Assembly (NCBI GenBank): GCA_003667865.1 | Contig: CP033051.1 | Coordinates: 2,444,501 to 2,508,500 of the forward strand | DNA length: 64,000 nt | Reading direction: 5' to 3' | Source of the DNA: Rossellomorea marisflavi | GTDB taxonomy: Bacteria; Bacillota; Bacilli; Bacillales; Bacillaceae_B | Shown here: piece by piece, positions 16,755 to 26,297 of the stretch | Numbering within the stretch: the stretch's first letter is position 1 | Layout of the letters: each line of letters opens with the position of its first letter | The notes under the pieces: generated by a model | Seen by the model: only the letters and a program-made list of their open reading frames with translations | Told to the model about the DNA's origin: nothing | The model's database searches: none | Program-made: the position numbers and the translations under genes

Positions 16755-17366
16755 ATGTCAAACGTTAAATTAGCAATCATGTATTACTCATCAACAGGTA
16801 CAAACTACAAACTAGCACAATGGGCTGAGGAAGCAGCAAAAGAAGCTGGTGCTGAAGTTAAGCTAGTAAAATTTCCAGAAACTGCTCCAGAAGCAGCTAT
16901 CCAATCAAACCCTGCTTGGGCAAAACATGCTGAAGCTACAAAGGATGTTCCTACGGCTCAGCTTGACGATCTAGAATGGGCAGATGCCTACATCTTTAGT
17001 GTGCCTACACGTTTCGGTAACCCAGCTAGCCAAGTATCTAGCTTCTTTGATACAACAGGTGGTTTATGGTTCCAAGGTAAGCTTGCAAACAAAGTAGTGA
17101 GTGCAATGTCTTCAGCTCAAAATGCACACGGTGGTCAAGAGAAAACTATACAATCTGTATATACTACAATGATGCACTGGGGTGCGATTATTGCTGCACC
17201 TGGTTACACAGATCCAGTTATTTTCGCATCAGGTGGTAACCCTTACGGTACTAGTGTTACAGTTGACCAAGATGGAAACATGCAAGAGGATGTAGAAGCA
17301 GCTGTTAAGCACCAAGCGAAACGTACAATTCAAATTGCCGCTGCAGTTAAAAACGGTTTACAATAA
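16755..17366 (+). CDS. NAD(P)H:quinone oxidoreductase, WrbA type
   Basis: A 203-residue flavodoxin-fold protein. The FMN phosphate loop is YYSSTGTNYKLA; further WrbA marks are VPTRFGNPASQVSSFFDTTGGLWFQGKL, SAQNAHGGQEKTI and a late YGTS. WrbA enzymes reduce quinones by two electrons, which avoids semiquinone radicals. Together with the DoxX gene and the MhqR-like operator this makes a quinone-stress operon. GGAGAG is the ribosome site. A strong terminator follows. Confidence 0.9.
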   Translation: MSNVKLAIMYYSSTGTNYKLAQWAEEAAKEAGAEVKLVKFPETAPEAAIQSNPAWAKHAEATKDVPTAQLDDLEWADAYIFSVPTRFGNPASQVSSFFDTTGGLWFQGKLANKVVSAMSSAQNAHGGQEKTIQSVYTTMMHWGAIIAAPGYTDPVIFASGGNPYGTSVTVDQDGNMQEDVEAAVKHQAKRTIQIAAAVKNGLQ

Positions 17367-17385
17367 TTAAAGCTTTCAAATAATT

Positions 17386-17419
17386 AAGCTCCCCTTATCT
17401 TTAAAAAGGGGAGCTTTTT
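17386..17419 (+). terminator. Intrinsic terminator after the WrbA gene
   Basis: AAGCTCCCCTT (17386-17396) pairs with AAGGGGAGCTT (17406-17416), followed by Ts. The 240 bases that follow before yhcT contain nothing I can assign. Confidence 0.9.
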
Positions 17420-17661
17420 CGTGTTGAAGGTAGAAGTATATTCCATCAGCTTGCTTTATGTGTGTTGGTATAACTAGGAATATCATATTGATAAAAATAA
17501 ACAATATAATAAATAAAGATTGATAATAAATAGTTAAATACACTACAGAAGCAAACATTCTCTTTCCTTAAGGCAATGTTCAGTATTTTACTATTTTTAT
17601 TAAACGAATCGTACTTATAGTTCTATCTTTTAACAAACTTTCTATACTTATTACATCTAAA

Positions 17662-18549
17662 CTAAATAGGTAATTCATCCACACATCTAGCTTCGCAAAC
17701 AATTTTCTCATTCGTAAACGGATGAATAAAAGTAAGTCTTTTGGCGTGCAACGCTTGCCTAGGAAATAATGACTTGCCACCATATAGAAGATCACCTACA
17801 AGGGGATGTCCGATATAGCTAAAATGAACCCGTATTTGATGTGTTCGTCCAGTATCAAGCTGTACTTCTACAAGTGTTAATGGTTTTTTCAGGTAGTCAT
17901 CTTTTATAACCGTATAATGTGTAATTGCTTCTTGACCAGAAGGTGAAACTCTTCGTCGGGTGCTGTGATGTCGATCTCTGCCAATAGGTTCATGAATTGT
18001 ACCCTTCTTCTGTTTTAACCGTCCATGAATAATGGCCGAATACGTTCTTTTAATTTTTCTTTCAAGTAAAAGCCTATCAAGAATCGCCTTGCTAAGTGCA
18101 TGCTTTGCAAATAATACAGCACCTGATGTATCACGATCTAAGCGGTGAACATGCATGACCCGACTTTGTTCCCCTTGTGATTGAAGATGAAAGGCAACAT
18201 AGTGTGCTAACGTTTCACTATCGTCTGGTCCATTAGGATGAGTATCAATACCTGCAGGCTTGTTCACCACAAGTAAGTGCTCATCTTCAAATAACACGTC
18301 TAATTCAGAATACAGCGGAGTGATTCCGTATGCTTCTGGCTTAAATAGATCTATTTGTAGGATGTCCCCTTTTTTAAGAGGAATTTTCCAGTCCAACAAT
18401 TGACCGTTCACTTGTATAGACTTATTCATTCTCAATTCGTGAACAAGTTTTTTCGGTGCCTGCCACTCCTTCTTCAGAATATCCTCGATAGTGTGACCAT
18501 TCCAATTTTCAGTTAGTGGAATTTCAAATAATGTGCCTTTTTTTTGCAT
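17662..18549 (-). CDS. yhcT: RluA-family pseudouridine synthase (YhcT-like)
   Basis: A 295-residue protein. An S4-like N-terminal RNA-binding region (about 15-65) precedes the catalytic domain, whose motif HRLDRDTSGAVLFAKH contains the active Asp. LDTGRTHQIRVHFSYIGHPLVGDLLYG and HAKRLTFIHPF are further RluA signatures. The enzyme converts a uridine to pseudouridine in rRNA or tRNA; the exact position is unknown. It faces away from the next gene, a yhcU homologue, as in B. subtilis, where yhcT and yhcU are neighbours. Confidence 0.88.
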   Translation of the reverse strand: MQKKGTLFEIPLTENWNGHTIEDILKKEWQAPKKLVHELRMNKSIQVNGQLLDWKIPLKKGDILQIDLFKPEAYGITPLYSELDVLFEDEHLLVVNKPAGIDTHPNGPDDSETLAHYVAFHLQSQGEQSRVMHVHRLDRDTSGAVLFAKHALSKAILDRLLLERKIKRTYSAIIHGRLKQKKGTIHEPIGRDRHHSTRRRVSPSGQEAITHYTVIKDDYLKKPLTLVEVQLDTGRTHQIRVHFSYIGHPLVGDLLYGGKSLFPRQALHAKRLTFIHPFTNEKIVCEARCVDELPI

Positions 18550-18792
18550 GTTGTTCTTCCCTTTCGAATCGGTATTATTACGAAATATACTTAATATAGT
18601 ATGGCTTAAATTACCACGCTATAATGCTTTCGAAATATGTTATTCTATTCTTATCTTAATACGTAATTAGAGTGATTAGTAGAAAATGATTTATTAAAAA
18701 GAAAGCCCTAGAAGGAAAAGATTTAGGGCATCGTTTCATTTTTATAAAAAGAACCTTCTACTTCGACTCATAAAAAAAGGTGGTTTAAGATT

Positions 18793-19191
18793 GTGAAAGT
18801 CCTATTAGCTTCTACGCCAGAGCAAGAAGAAGAGATTCAAAATCTTATTAGGTATATGTATTCTTCTATCTTTCCAGAGTATTTTACCGATCATGAGATT
18901 AAGAAGTTTGATTCAGAGTGGCAAGTATTACATATTGAAACGAAAAATTCTGAATATGTTGGAACTATGCAAGAAGCTCTTCAGATTATTACTAGTTTGA
19001 ATACGATGATTTCGATTATTGAAAGCTGCAACATGAATGATGTTTATGAAGAAATGTTCTATCATAATGTAGAGATTCTTCAGGGATTTGGGATGTTTTT
19101 TCCGTTTTCTTTTCAGCAGTTTTCGAATGAGAACAGTAGTAAGCAATCTTTGAGTATGTATTCGAAGGCTGATAATCATTTGTTAGTATAG
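18793..19191 (+). CDS. yhcU: YhcU-like protein (DUF5365)
   Basis: A 132-residue soluble protein from a GTG start after GGTGG. The opening MKVLLASTPEQEEEIQNLIRYM and the conserved FTDHEIKKF segment match what I recall of Bacillus YhcU. There is no catalytic motif or membrane segment. Its function is not known in any species. The position next to yhcT supports the name more than the sequence does. A terminator follows 9 bases after the stop. Confidence 0.7.
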   Translation: MKVLLASTPEQEEEIQNLIRYMYSSIFPEYFTDHEIKKFDSEWQVLHIETKNSEYVGTMQEALQIITSLNTMISIIESCNMNDVYEEMFYHNVEILQGFGMFFPFSFQQFSNENSSKQSLSMYSKADNHLLV

Positions 19192-19200
19192 TTTTTAATT

Positions 19201-19226
19201 AGCACCCTTTGTGGTGCTTTTTCTTT
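19201..19226 (+). terminator. Intrinsic terminator after yhcU
   Basis: AGCACC (19201-19206) pairs with GGTGCT (19213-19218), followed by Ts. Confidence 0.75.
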
Positions 19227-19249
19227 TTGAAAAATATAGTTTTTACATA

Positions 19250-19380
19250 GTCCGTTGCTTTCCGCTCCAGGTGCTTGCTTTCCGCGGGGCGGGAGTGAGC
19301 CTCCTCGCTTCGCTGTGGGGTCTCACTGTTCCCGCTATGTCCCGCAGGAGTCAAGCACCTTCCGCTCCAAGCAACTCAGT
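19250..19380. repeat. GC-rich inverted repeat element
   Basis: Within the 334-base gap after yhcU. Outer arms GTTGCTTTCCGCTCC and TTCCGCTCCAAGCAAC carry GTTGCTT/AAGCAAC; inner arms GGTGCTTG and CAAGCACC pair again, and a GCGGGGCGGGAG block faces CCCGCTATGTCCCGC. This is a dispersed structured repeat type seen in Bacillaceae, distinct from the one at 11.4 and 62.7 kb. A 65-codon frame crossing it is an artefact. Confidence 0.65.
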
Positions 19381-19471
19381 GCTTAGGACAATTAGGTTCG
19401 TAACTTAAGAGAGAGGCTTTCAGTTCATCTTGAAATAAAAATAACTCTGTAAGATTCTAATTGTTGAAAAC

Positions 19472-19518
19472 AAAAAGCCAACAATAAAGTACAGGGGTGT
19501 GTACTCCATTGTTGGCTT
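19472..19518 (-). terminator. Intrinsic terminator of the bdb operon
   Basis: On the minus strand AAGCCAACAAT pairs with ATTGTTGGCTT over an inner GTACA hairpin, and TTTTTG follows. It lies a few bases past the thioredoxin stop. Confidence 0.85.
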
Positions 19519-19525
19519 GGATTGC

Positions 19526-19996
19526 TTAGTTTAATACGTGTTCTTGGAACCAGCTTTCGAACACGTCTTCGGGTTGAGAGCCTTCGATTCTTGCGACACT
19601 TTCTCCATCTTTGAAGTGAACGATCGTTGGGGTTGCTTGAATACCGTACTTATCCCAGCCTTGTTGGAATTCTAGGACGTTATATTGTACAAGGTCAATG
19701 CCTAGGTCTTTTGCAAGTGGAGCTACAACGGGTGTTGTATTTTTACAGTGAATACAATTGGAAGCATAGAAATATACTGTTACGTCCTCACCTGCGTTTA
19801 ATTTCTCTTCTAGCTCCGCTGGTAGAATAACATTTTCGTAATTAGGATCATCTAAAAGTGCAATCGTTTCAGGAGCAAGCTTGTCTTTTTCAAAAGGATT
19901 TCCTTCTGTTTTTTGATTGTTTTGCATGGTAGTAATGACAGCAATGGCAACAAATAAAGCAACGATGATTCCGACAAATAGTAGAACTTTCTTCAT
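19526..19996 (-). CDS. Membrane-anchored thioredoxin-like protein (BdbA-like)
   Basis: A 156-residue protein: one N-terminal membrane anchor (5-23), a linker, then a thioredoxin fold with the redox site FYASNCIHCKN (CxxC with a Pro-free neighbourhood) and the cis-proline loop QATPTIVHF. Such proteins oxidise or exchange disulfides in exported proteins. It overlaps the DsbB-like gene at one base (stop/start TAATG type), so the two are cotranslated and probably form a DsbA/DsbB-like pair. Confidence 0.85.
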   Translation of the reverse strand: MKKVLLFVGIIVALFVAIAVITTMQNNQKTEGNPFEKDKLAPETIALLDDPNYENVILPAELEEKLNAGEDVTVYFYASNCIHCKNTTPVVAPLAKDLGIDLVQYNVLEFQQGWDKYGIQATPTIVHFKDGESVARIEGSQPEDVFESWFQEHVLN

Positions 19997-20421
19997 TACT
20001 TTTCCTCCTTAATGTTTCGTAGAGTGATTAAGCTCATGATTAGTATAATAATGAATGCTACTAAAGCAAGTAATGGGATGGTCACAAAGCCAAACCAATT
20101 AATATATTGTCCTGTACATGGAATTCTTCCACAGGCAGGAGCAGATTCTGTGAGGAATGGTATTTTTTGAATAGAATAGTGATAAAGAGAGATTAGGATA
20201 CCAATACTAGAGAGAGCTACTGAATAAGCAGCTGCTTTAAAATCTTTGCGAATATACGCGATTCCTAGAACAATGACCATAGGATACATTAGAATGCGCT
20301 GATACCAACAAAGCTCACATGGCTCATACCCTACTATTTCAGAAAAATAAAGACTCCCCGCTGTTGCAATTAATGATGCAGCCCATGCGATAAAAAATGT
20401 ATTTTCGGATTTCTTATTCAT
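19996..20421 (-). CDS. bdbC: DsbB-like disulfide oxidoreductase BdbC
   Basis: A 141-residue protein with four membrane helices. The two redox cysteine pairs of DsbB proteins are present: CELCWYQRILMYP after helix 1 and CGRIPC in the second outer loop. The enzyme passes electrons from the thiol oxidase partner to menaquinone. Size matches B. subtilis BdbC (138). It is the first gene of a two-gene operon with the thioredoxin-like partner. Confidence 0.9.
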   Translation of the reverse strand: MNKKSENTFFIAWAASLIATAGSLYFSEIVGYEPCELCWYQRILMYPMVIVLGIAYIRKDFKAAAYSVALSSIGILISLYHYSIQKIPFLTESAPACGRIPCTGQYINWFGFVTIPLLALVAFIIILIMSLITLRNIKEEK

Positions 20422-20691
20422 AAAATTCCTTTCTGTACTGTAGTAGAATGACGATTCATTTGTCTTTTAAAATTATAGTATGCTATACAGATAAAAGTAA
20501 AATACAAATCACTAATGTCACGAGATTGTCTTATTTTTGTGTTTATTTTCCCAGAATTTTGTATTAAGAGTACTAAACAAAAATAGAAACCTCAGGTGGT
20601 AAAAACTTTTTAATTGTATATAGATACATAAGTAGTCAGAGTTCCTTTTTGTTGGATTCTTTTGATACTATAGAGTAGTAGTTGGCTTTAT

Positions 20692-20717
20692 GTTTTTACT
20701 ATATAAATCAAGGGTAA
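20692..20717 (+). promoter_or_regulatory. Possible sigma-B promoter before yhcX
   Basis: Within the 331-base gap between bdbC and yhcX, GTTTTT (20692-20697) and GGGTAA (20712-20717) are 14 bp apart, close to the sigma-B consensus GTTTAA-N12-14-GGGTAT, and lie 36 bases before the start codon. Each box has deviations. A TATAAT in the opposite direction near 20470 may serve bdbC. Nothing else was found in this gap. Confidence 0.35.
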
Positions 20718-20752
20718 AGCACTCGTATAACTAAAAGGAGTGGACAAATAGT

Positions 20753-22294
20753 ATGTCAGAAAAACTAGATTTATCACAGTTTGAGAAGAAAATGATCATT
20801 CGTCCTATGGAAGAAAAGGACATAAAAGATATAATTGCGCTGCAATCTGTATGCTTTCCAGGCATGGATCCTTGGAAGGTTGAACACTTGGAAAGTCATT
20901 TAGATGTGTTTCCAGAGGGGCAAATCATAGCCGAATTAGATGGCGAAATCATTGCATCTTGTTCAAGCTTAATCATTAACTTTGATGAATATGATGATCG
21001 TCATACTTGGGATGACGTAACAGATAACGGCTATATCACTAATCATAACCCAGATGGTTATAATCTATATGGTATTGAAGTAATGGTTCACCCTGAGTAT
21101 CGTCGCATGAAAGTAGGGCATCGATTATATGAGGCTCGTAAAGACTTAGCGAGAAAATGGAACCTTAAGAGTATTATCATCGGGGGAAGAATTCCAAACT
21201 ATCATAAATACTCTGAAGAAATGTCTCCAAGAGAATATGTTGATTCTGTTCAGATGCATAAAATTTATGACCCGGTATTATCTTTTCAATTATTAAATGC
21301 ATTTACATTAATGCGTATTAACCCAAACTACTTGCCAGATGATAAGAAATCACAAAATTACGCAACATTAATGGAATGGAATAATGTTGATTACCGTCCA
21401 TCAAGTAAGAGACATTTTAAAACAAGTCATCCTGTTCGAATTTGTGTTGTGCAATATATGATGCGCAAAATAGACTCGTTTGAAGAGTTTGCCAATCAGG
21501 TAGAATATTTTACGGACGTTGCTTCTGATGCGAAATCTGATTTTGTTGTATTTCCTGAAATTTTCACAACACAATTAATGTCCTTCCTACATATAAAATC
21601 ACCAAGCTTGGCTATTCGAAAGCTTGCTGAGTTTACAGAAGAATACATTGAACTATTTACAGATCTAGCCGTTCGCTACAACGTGAATATCATTGGTGGT
21701 TCACACTTCGTAAAAGAAGATGATGATGAGGTGTACAACATCTCGTATTTATTTAGACGTGATGGAACTATTGAAAAGCAATATAAAATACACATCACTC
21801 CAAATGAGCGTAAATGGTGGGGGATTAGTCCTGGAGATCAAGTAAAAGTGTTTGATACAGACTGTGGAAAAATAGCGATTCAAATCTGCTACGATATTGA
21901 ATTCCCTGAGCTTGCTCGTATTGCAACAGACAAGGGAGCGAAAATTATCTTTACACCTTTCTGTACAGAGGACCGTCAAGGGTATTTACGAGTTCGTTAC
22001 TGTGCTCAGTCACGTGCTGTTGAAAATCAAATTTATACGGTTATCTCAGGAACTGTTGGAAATCTACCACAAACAGAAAATATGGATATTCAATATGCTC
22101 AATCAGGCATCTTTGCACCATCAGATTTCGAATTTGCTCGTGATGGAATTGTTGGAGAAACAAACCCTAATATCGAAATGGTACTTATCGGAGATGTCGA
22201 CCTTGAAGTATTACGCCGTCAAAGACAATCTGGTACAGTACGTCAACTAAAAGACCGCCGTCACGACGTCTATAGCGTTAAATACAAAAAGTAG
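20753..22294 (+). CDS. yhcX: GNAT acetyltransferase fused to carbon-nitrogen hydrolase (YhcX)
   Basis: A 513-residue two-domain protein. Residues 10-215 are a GNAT domain with VHPEYRRMKVGHRLYEARKDLA as acetyl-CoA loop. Residues 225-500 are a nitrilase-fold amidohydrolase with Glu in VVFPEIFT, Lys in KQYKIHITPNERKWW and Cys in IAIQICYDIEFPE, completing the E-K-C triad. B. subtilis YhcX has this same fusion; its substrate is unknown. AAGGAG lies before the ATG. Position between yhcU and pgcA agrees with B. subtilis order, with some genes missing in between. Confidence 0.9.
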   Translation: MSEKLDLSQFEKKMIIRPMEEKDIKDIIALQSVCFPGMDPWKVEHLESHLDVFPEGQIIAELDGEIIASCSSLIINFDEYDDRHTWDDVTDNGYITNHNPDGYNLYGIEVMVHPEYRRMKVGHRLYEARKDLARKWNLKSIIIGGRIPNYHKYSEEMSPREYVDSVQMHKIYDPVLSFQLLNAFTLMRINPNYLPDDKKSQNYATLMEWNNVDYRPSSKRHFKTSHPVRICVVQYMMRKIDSFEEFANQVEYFTDVASDAKSDFVVFPEIFTTQLMSFLHIKSPSLAIRKLAEFTEEYIELFTDLAVRYNVNIIGGSHFVKEDDDEVYNISYLFRRDGTIEKQYKIHITPNERKWWGISPGDQVKVFDTDCGKIAIQICYDIEFPELARIATDKGAKIIFTPFCTEDRQGYLRVRYCAQSRAVENQIYTVISGTVGNLPQTENMDIQYAQSGIFAPSDFEFARDGIVGETNPNIEMVLIGDVDLEVLRRQRQSGTVRQLKDRRHDVYSVKYKK

Positions 22295-22318
22295 AGGGAC
22301 GGACCTCTAAGTTCTTAA

Positions 22319-22346
22319 CCTCACACAGTATTCTGTGTGAGGTTTT
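22319..22346 (+). terminator. Intrinsic terminator after yhcX
   Basis: CCTCACACAG (22319-22328) pairs with CTGTGTGAGG (22333-22342), followed by TTTT. Confidence 0.85.
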
Positions 22347-22532
22347 ATATGTCATTATACATCGTAAGAATACAAACTAATTATTTTTAAAACATGGCAA
22401 ATGGAACACTAAATAATATGTTAAAATACCTATATTAGGAAATTGTCACATTGTGACGTTTTCTATTAAGAGGAATATTTACTTGGCGCTAGAATACATA
22501 ATAAAGTAATTTTCTTTGGAGGCGAGGATAAG

Positions 22533-24284
22533 ATGTCCTGGAACGAAGTTTATGAGAAATGGAAGCATTTCGAAGGTTTGGACACAGAATTAAAAGAGCT
22601 TTTAGCAAAACAAGAAGAAAACGAAAAGGATCTTGAAGATGCCTTCTATAAAAACCTTGAATTCGGGACAGGTGGCATGCGTGGAGAAATTGGTGTAGGG
22701 ACCAATCGAATGAATATCTACACAGTAAGGAAGGCGTCACAGGGCCTTGCAAATTATATTAAGGAGCAAGGGGGAGAAGCAATCCAACAAGGTGTAGTCA
22801 TTGCATATGATTCGCGTCATAAATCCCCAGAGTTCGCGATGGAAGCTGCTCGTACACTATCATCGAATGGTGTTAAGACATATGTATTTAAGGAGTTAAC
22901 TTCTACTCCAGAATTATCATTTGCTGTTCGATACTTACGTGCATTTTCTGGAATCGTTATAACTGCGAGTCATAACCCGCCAGAATACAATGGTTATAAA
23001 GTATATGGTAATGACGGTGCACAACTTCCACCTCACGTAGCCGATGTTGTTATTTCAAAAGTAAATGCAGTTACAGATGAGCTTTCACTTTCTGTAAAGA
23101 GTGAAGAAGAATTAAAGGGGAACGGTTTAATTGAAATGATTGGTGAGGAAGTCGATCAATCCTATTTAGAGCATTTGATAACCGTATCGGAAAAACCTCA
23201 AATCTCTAATGAGGTAGATTTAAAAATTGTATTTACGCCTCTTCATGGAACAGCATTGAAAATGACTGAACGTGGTTTGAATGCTTTAGGATATAAGCAT
23301 GTACATATTGTTAAGGAACAAGCAATACCAGATCCTGAATTTTCAACGGTCGCCTCACCAAACCCTGAGGAAAAATCAGCATTTGAATATGCAATTAAAG
23401 AAGGCAACAAAGTGGATGCAGATATTCTAATTGCAACGGATCCTGATGCTGACAGATTAGGTGTGGCGGTTAAGGATTCAAATGATGAATACATACTGTT
23501 AACAGGAAACCAAACAGGTGCGATTCTTATTGATTATATACTTGCGCAAAGAGCAGAAAAAAATATCCTTCCACCAAATGGAAGAGTGTTTAAAACCATC
23601 GTAACCTCCGAATTAGGAAGGAAAATAGCAGAGCATTACGGGGCTTCTGTAGAAGATGTTCTTACAGGATTTAAATTTATCGGTGAAAAAATAAAGCAAT
23701 ACGAAGAAACTGGAGAATACGAATTTCTTTTTGGCTATGAGGAAAGCTACGGGTATTTAATTAAAGACTTCGCTCGTGATAAGGATGCGATTCAAGCAGT
23801 ACTAGCTGCAACAGAGGCGGCAGCTTTCTATAAGAAGCAAGGGAAAACATTATACGATGTTCTACTTAGTCTTTATGAACGTTTTGGTTATTATAAAGAG
23901 GGTCTTAAATCACTCACATTAAAAGGAAAGCATGGAGCAGAACAAATAAAAGCCATTCTTGCTGATTTCAGGCAAAATCCTTTAAAAGAAATTGCTGGTC
24001 AACATGTAGTTGTTGCAGAAGATTACTCAAACAGCAAAAGAACCGATTTACGTACTACTGAGGTTGAGGATATTCATCTGCCTGCTTCGAATGTTATAAA
24101 ATATTTCTTAGAGGATGGCTCCTGGGTCTGTTTAAGACCATCCGGAACAGAGCCAAAGGTGAAGTTTTACTTTAGTGTAATTGGAGATTCTGATGAGGAT
24201 GCAGCTCAGAAGCTTTCAGTACTACAAGACGAATTTATGAAAAAAATTAGTCAGATGACAAAGGAATTAACAAATACGATTTGA
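22533..24284 (+). CDS. pgcA: Phosphoglucomutase PgcA
   Basis: A 583-residue phosphohexomutase. The phosphoserine loop is [14 protein letters not shown], the metal loop [10 protein letters not shown], the sugar loop FGYEESYGY and the phosphate-binding loop [13 protein letters not shown]. Length and [18 protein letters not shown] opening match B. subtilis PgcA (YhxB), which interconverts glucose-1-phosphate and glucose-6-phosphate for glycolipid and teichoic acid synthesis. GGAGG lies at good distance from the ATG. Its place before yhcY-yhcZ fits B. subtilis synteny. Confidence 0.93.
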   Translation: MSWNEVYEKWKHFEGLDTELKELLAKQEENEKDLEDAFYKNLEFGTGGMRGEIGVGTNRMNIYTVRKASQGLANYIKEQGGEAIQQGVVIAYDSRHKSPEFAMEAARTLSSNGVKTYVFKELTSTPELSFAVRYLRAFSGIVITASHNPPEYNGYKVYGNDGAQLPPHVADVVISKVNAVTDELSLSVKSEEELKGNGLIEMIGEEVDQSYLEHLITVSEKPQISNEVDLKIVFTPLHGTALKMTERGLNALGYKHVHIVKEQAIPDPEFSTVASPNPEEKSAFEYAIKEGNKVDADILIATDPDADRLGVAVKDSNDEYILLTGNQTGAILIDYILAQRAEKNILPPNGRVFKTIVTSELGRKIAEHYGASVEDVLTGFKFIGEKIKQYEETGEYEFLFGYEESYGYLIKDFARDKDAIQAVLAATEAAAFYKKQGKTLYDVLLSLYERFGYYKEGLKSLTLKGKHGAEQIKAILADFRQNPLKEIAGQHVVVAEDYSNSKRTDLRTTEVEDIHLPASNVIKYFLEDGSWVCLRPSGTEPKVKFYFSVIGDSDEDAAQKLSVLQDEFMKKISQMTKELTNTI

Positions 24285-24296
24285 TAACATTTGAGG

Positions 24297-24327
24297 ACTG
24301 AGGGATTGTTTCCCTCGGTTTTTTTAT
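24297..24327 (+). terminator. Intrinsic terminator after pgcA
   Basis: CTGAGGGA pairs with TCCCTCGG over a short loop, followed by seven Ts (to 24327). Confidence 0.85.
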
Positions 24328-24474
24328 ATTATGCATTGAGATGAAATCACCACTTTTAGTTCTTTTCTATAAAGTCCTCAGTCAAAAGTCGTAGCATGTT
24401 TCATTCAAATTGTGAATCCCTTAGAGCATGTTGTTTTGTATAATGATGGTAGAGACTAAGGGGAGGACCTCAAG

Positions 24475-25590
24475 TTGAAACAAATACCCGTGTCAAACAC
24501 TCAGCTCCTAAAAGAAATAGCGGAGCTTTTAAATGAAGAAACAGAGTTAAAGTCGATGCTTTCTGGTGCACTAAGAAAGTTTATAAATGGCTCTGATTTT
24601 ACAACTGGGTGGATGTTCTTTATTACAGAAGAAGGACATCATCAGTTAGTAGCAGCCGAAAATTTACCTCCATCCTTAGAAGATAATCATTGTCAGCTCA
24701 TGACTAAGGGTGGGTGTTGGTGTGTTAATAAATTTCTAAAAGGATCATTAACAAAGGCCTCAAACATCATTGAATGCCAACGGATAGAAAAAGCCATTCT
24801 TGAAAATCGAGGTGATACAGCTGACATTACCTATCATGCTACTGTTCCGCTGCAATCAGGTTCAGAATCATTTGGGCTCATGAACATTGCTGCACCGAAT
24901 AAAACACATTTTAGTAAAGATGAACTTGCGTTAATTGAATCCGTTGCTTTCCAGATTGGTTCAGCAATAAAAAGAATCATGCTTACAAAAAAAGAACAAG
25001 ACCTTGCATTAATTGCAGAGCGAAATCGACTTGCAAGGGACCTGCATGATTCTGTGAATCAGTTGCTTTTTTCATTAACACTTACTGCCAGGGGAGGCGC
25101 AGTGCTATCTGATAAACCTGACATCAAGGAAACCTTCCAAACAATTCAAGGTATGGCTCAAGAAGCACTTTCGGAAATGAGGGCTTTAATCTGGCAACTT
25201 CGACCACAAGGACTTGAGAAAGGATTTATTCAAGCAGTTAAAGGGTACGCCGATATGTTAGGAATAGAGGTTATTGTAAAGGTAGATGGTGTCACTTGCT
25301 TGTCTTCTAAAATTGAGGAAGTAATTTGGAGAGTGAGTCAGGAAGCATTAAATAACTGTAAAAAGCATTCAGGTGTCAATCAAGTTCATTACTCAATTCA
25401 AAATAATAAAGAATCCATTGAGCTCCAAATAAAAGACCACGGTTGTGGATTTCATTTCCAAGGAGCAAAGGTCATACCATCAGTCGGAATTCAAAGTATG
25501 AAAGAACGAGTAGAAGCACTAGGTGGGAAGTTTACATTGATTAGTCAATTAGGAAAGGGTACGGAAATTTCAATCTGTATTCCATTATAG
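24475..25590 (+). CDS. yhcY: NarL-type sensor histidine kinase (YhcY-like)
   Basis: A 371-residue soluble kinase from a TTG start after GGGGAGGA. A GAF domain (about 20-175) carries a cysteine cluster, GGCWC near residue 80 and IIECQRI near 100. The HisKA_3 dimerisation helix has the phospho-His in ERNRLARDLHDSVNQ, and the HATPase part has VSQEALNNCKKHS and GCGFHF with a G-rich end. It has no membrane segment, so the signal is cytoplasmic. It pairs with the response regulator 10 bases downstream, as YhcY with YhcZ in B. subtilis. Confidence 0.88.
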   Translation: MKQIPVSNTQLLKEIAELLNEETELKSMLSGALRKFINGSDFTTGWMFFITEEGHHQLVAAENLPPSLEDNHCQLMTKGGCWCVNKFLKGSLTKASNIIECQRIEKAILENRGDTADITYHATVPLQSGSESFGLMNIAAPNKTHFSKDELALIESVAFQIGSAIKRIMLTKKEQDLALIAERNRLARDLHDSVNQLLFSLTLTARGGAVLSDKPDIKETFQTIQGMAQEALSEMRALIWQLRPQGLEKGFIQAVKGYADMLGIEVIVKVDGVTCLSSKIEEVIWRVSQEALNNCKKHSGVNQVHYSIQNNKESIELQIKDHGCGFHFQGAKVIPSVGIQSMKERVEALGGKFTLISQLGKGTEISICIPL

Positions 25591-25600
25591 GGGGATATTC

Positions 25601-26242
25601 ATGTCTATTCGAATAGTAATTGCTGATGATCACCAAGTTGTGCGCAGAGGGTTAATGTTCTTCTTGAAAACGCAAGAGGATATTGAAGTTGTTGGTGAAG
25701 CATCGAACGGAGAAGAGGCCATTGAGCTTGCTAATACACTACATCCACATATTATTTTGATGGATCTTATTATGCCTATAATGGATGGCATTGAAGCAAC
25801 CAAAAGAATAAAGGTGAAGAACCCAGAAATAAAGGTGCTGATGCTTACCAGTTTCTCTGATCAGGATCATGTCATCCCTGCTCTTGAAGCTGGTGCATCT
25901 GGATTTCAGCTTAAAGATATAGAGCCTGATGAACTTGTTGCATCCATTCGGAAATTATTACAAGGTGAAAATTCACTGCATCCAACGGCCACCAATCATT
26001 TACTTACGAGAATTTCTCGAAAAGAACCTCAAAATCGTCTAGTTGATTTAACAAACCGAGAAAAAGATGTACTACTTGAATTATCAAAAGGAAAAAGTAA
26101 TAAAGAAATTGCATCAAGTTTGTTTATTACAGAAAAAACAGTTAAAACACATATTTCTAATATCTTTTCAAAGCTTGAGGTATCAGATCGAACACAAGCT
26201 GCACTATATGCTGTTAAACATGGATTAGTTGAAGGAAATTAG
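25601..26242 (+). CDS. yhcZ: NarL-family response regulator (YhcZ-like)
   Basis: A 213-residue regulator. Receiver domain: acidic pair ADDH, phospho-Asp in ILMDLIMPIMDG, switch Thr/Ser in MLTSF and Lys in QLKDI. C-terminal LuxR-type helix-turn-helix: LTNREKDVLLELSKGKSNKEIASSL and EKTVKTHISNIFSKL. It follows the kinase gene by 10 bases in one operon. Targets are unknown. Confidence 0.92.
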   Translation: MSIRIVIADDHQVVRRGLMFFLKTQEDIEVVGEASNGEEAIELANTLHPHIILMDLIMPIMDGIEATKRIKVKNPEIKVLMLTSFSDQDHVIPALEAGASGFQLKDIEPDELVASIRKLLQGENSLHPTATNHLLTRISRKEPQNRLVDLTNREKDVLLELSKGKSNKEIASSLFITEKTVKTHISNIFSKLEVSDRTQAALYAVKHGLVEGN

Positions 26243-26251
26243 AGATAGAGA

Positions 26252-26282
26252 AAGGACTACATGGCTAATGCCAGTAGTCCTT
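26252..26282. terminator. Hairpin between convergent yhcZ and yhdB
   Basis: AAGGACTAC (26252-26260) pairs with GTAGTCCTT (26274-26282), with an inner TGGC/GCCA. T runs are short on both sides, so it is probably a modest bidirectional terminator. Confidence 0.55.
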
Positions 26283-26297
26283 GTTGGTGGAATTCTT

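Noticed and set aside
17376..17558. Minus-strand 60-codon frame near 17.4 kb
   Set aside because: It begins in AT-rich noncoding DNA and runs into the terminator after the WrbA gene, with no ribosome site.
19211..19408. 65-codon frame after yhcU
   Set aside because: Created by the GC-rich inverted repeat and the yhcU terminator.
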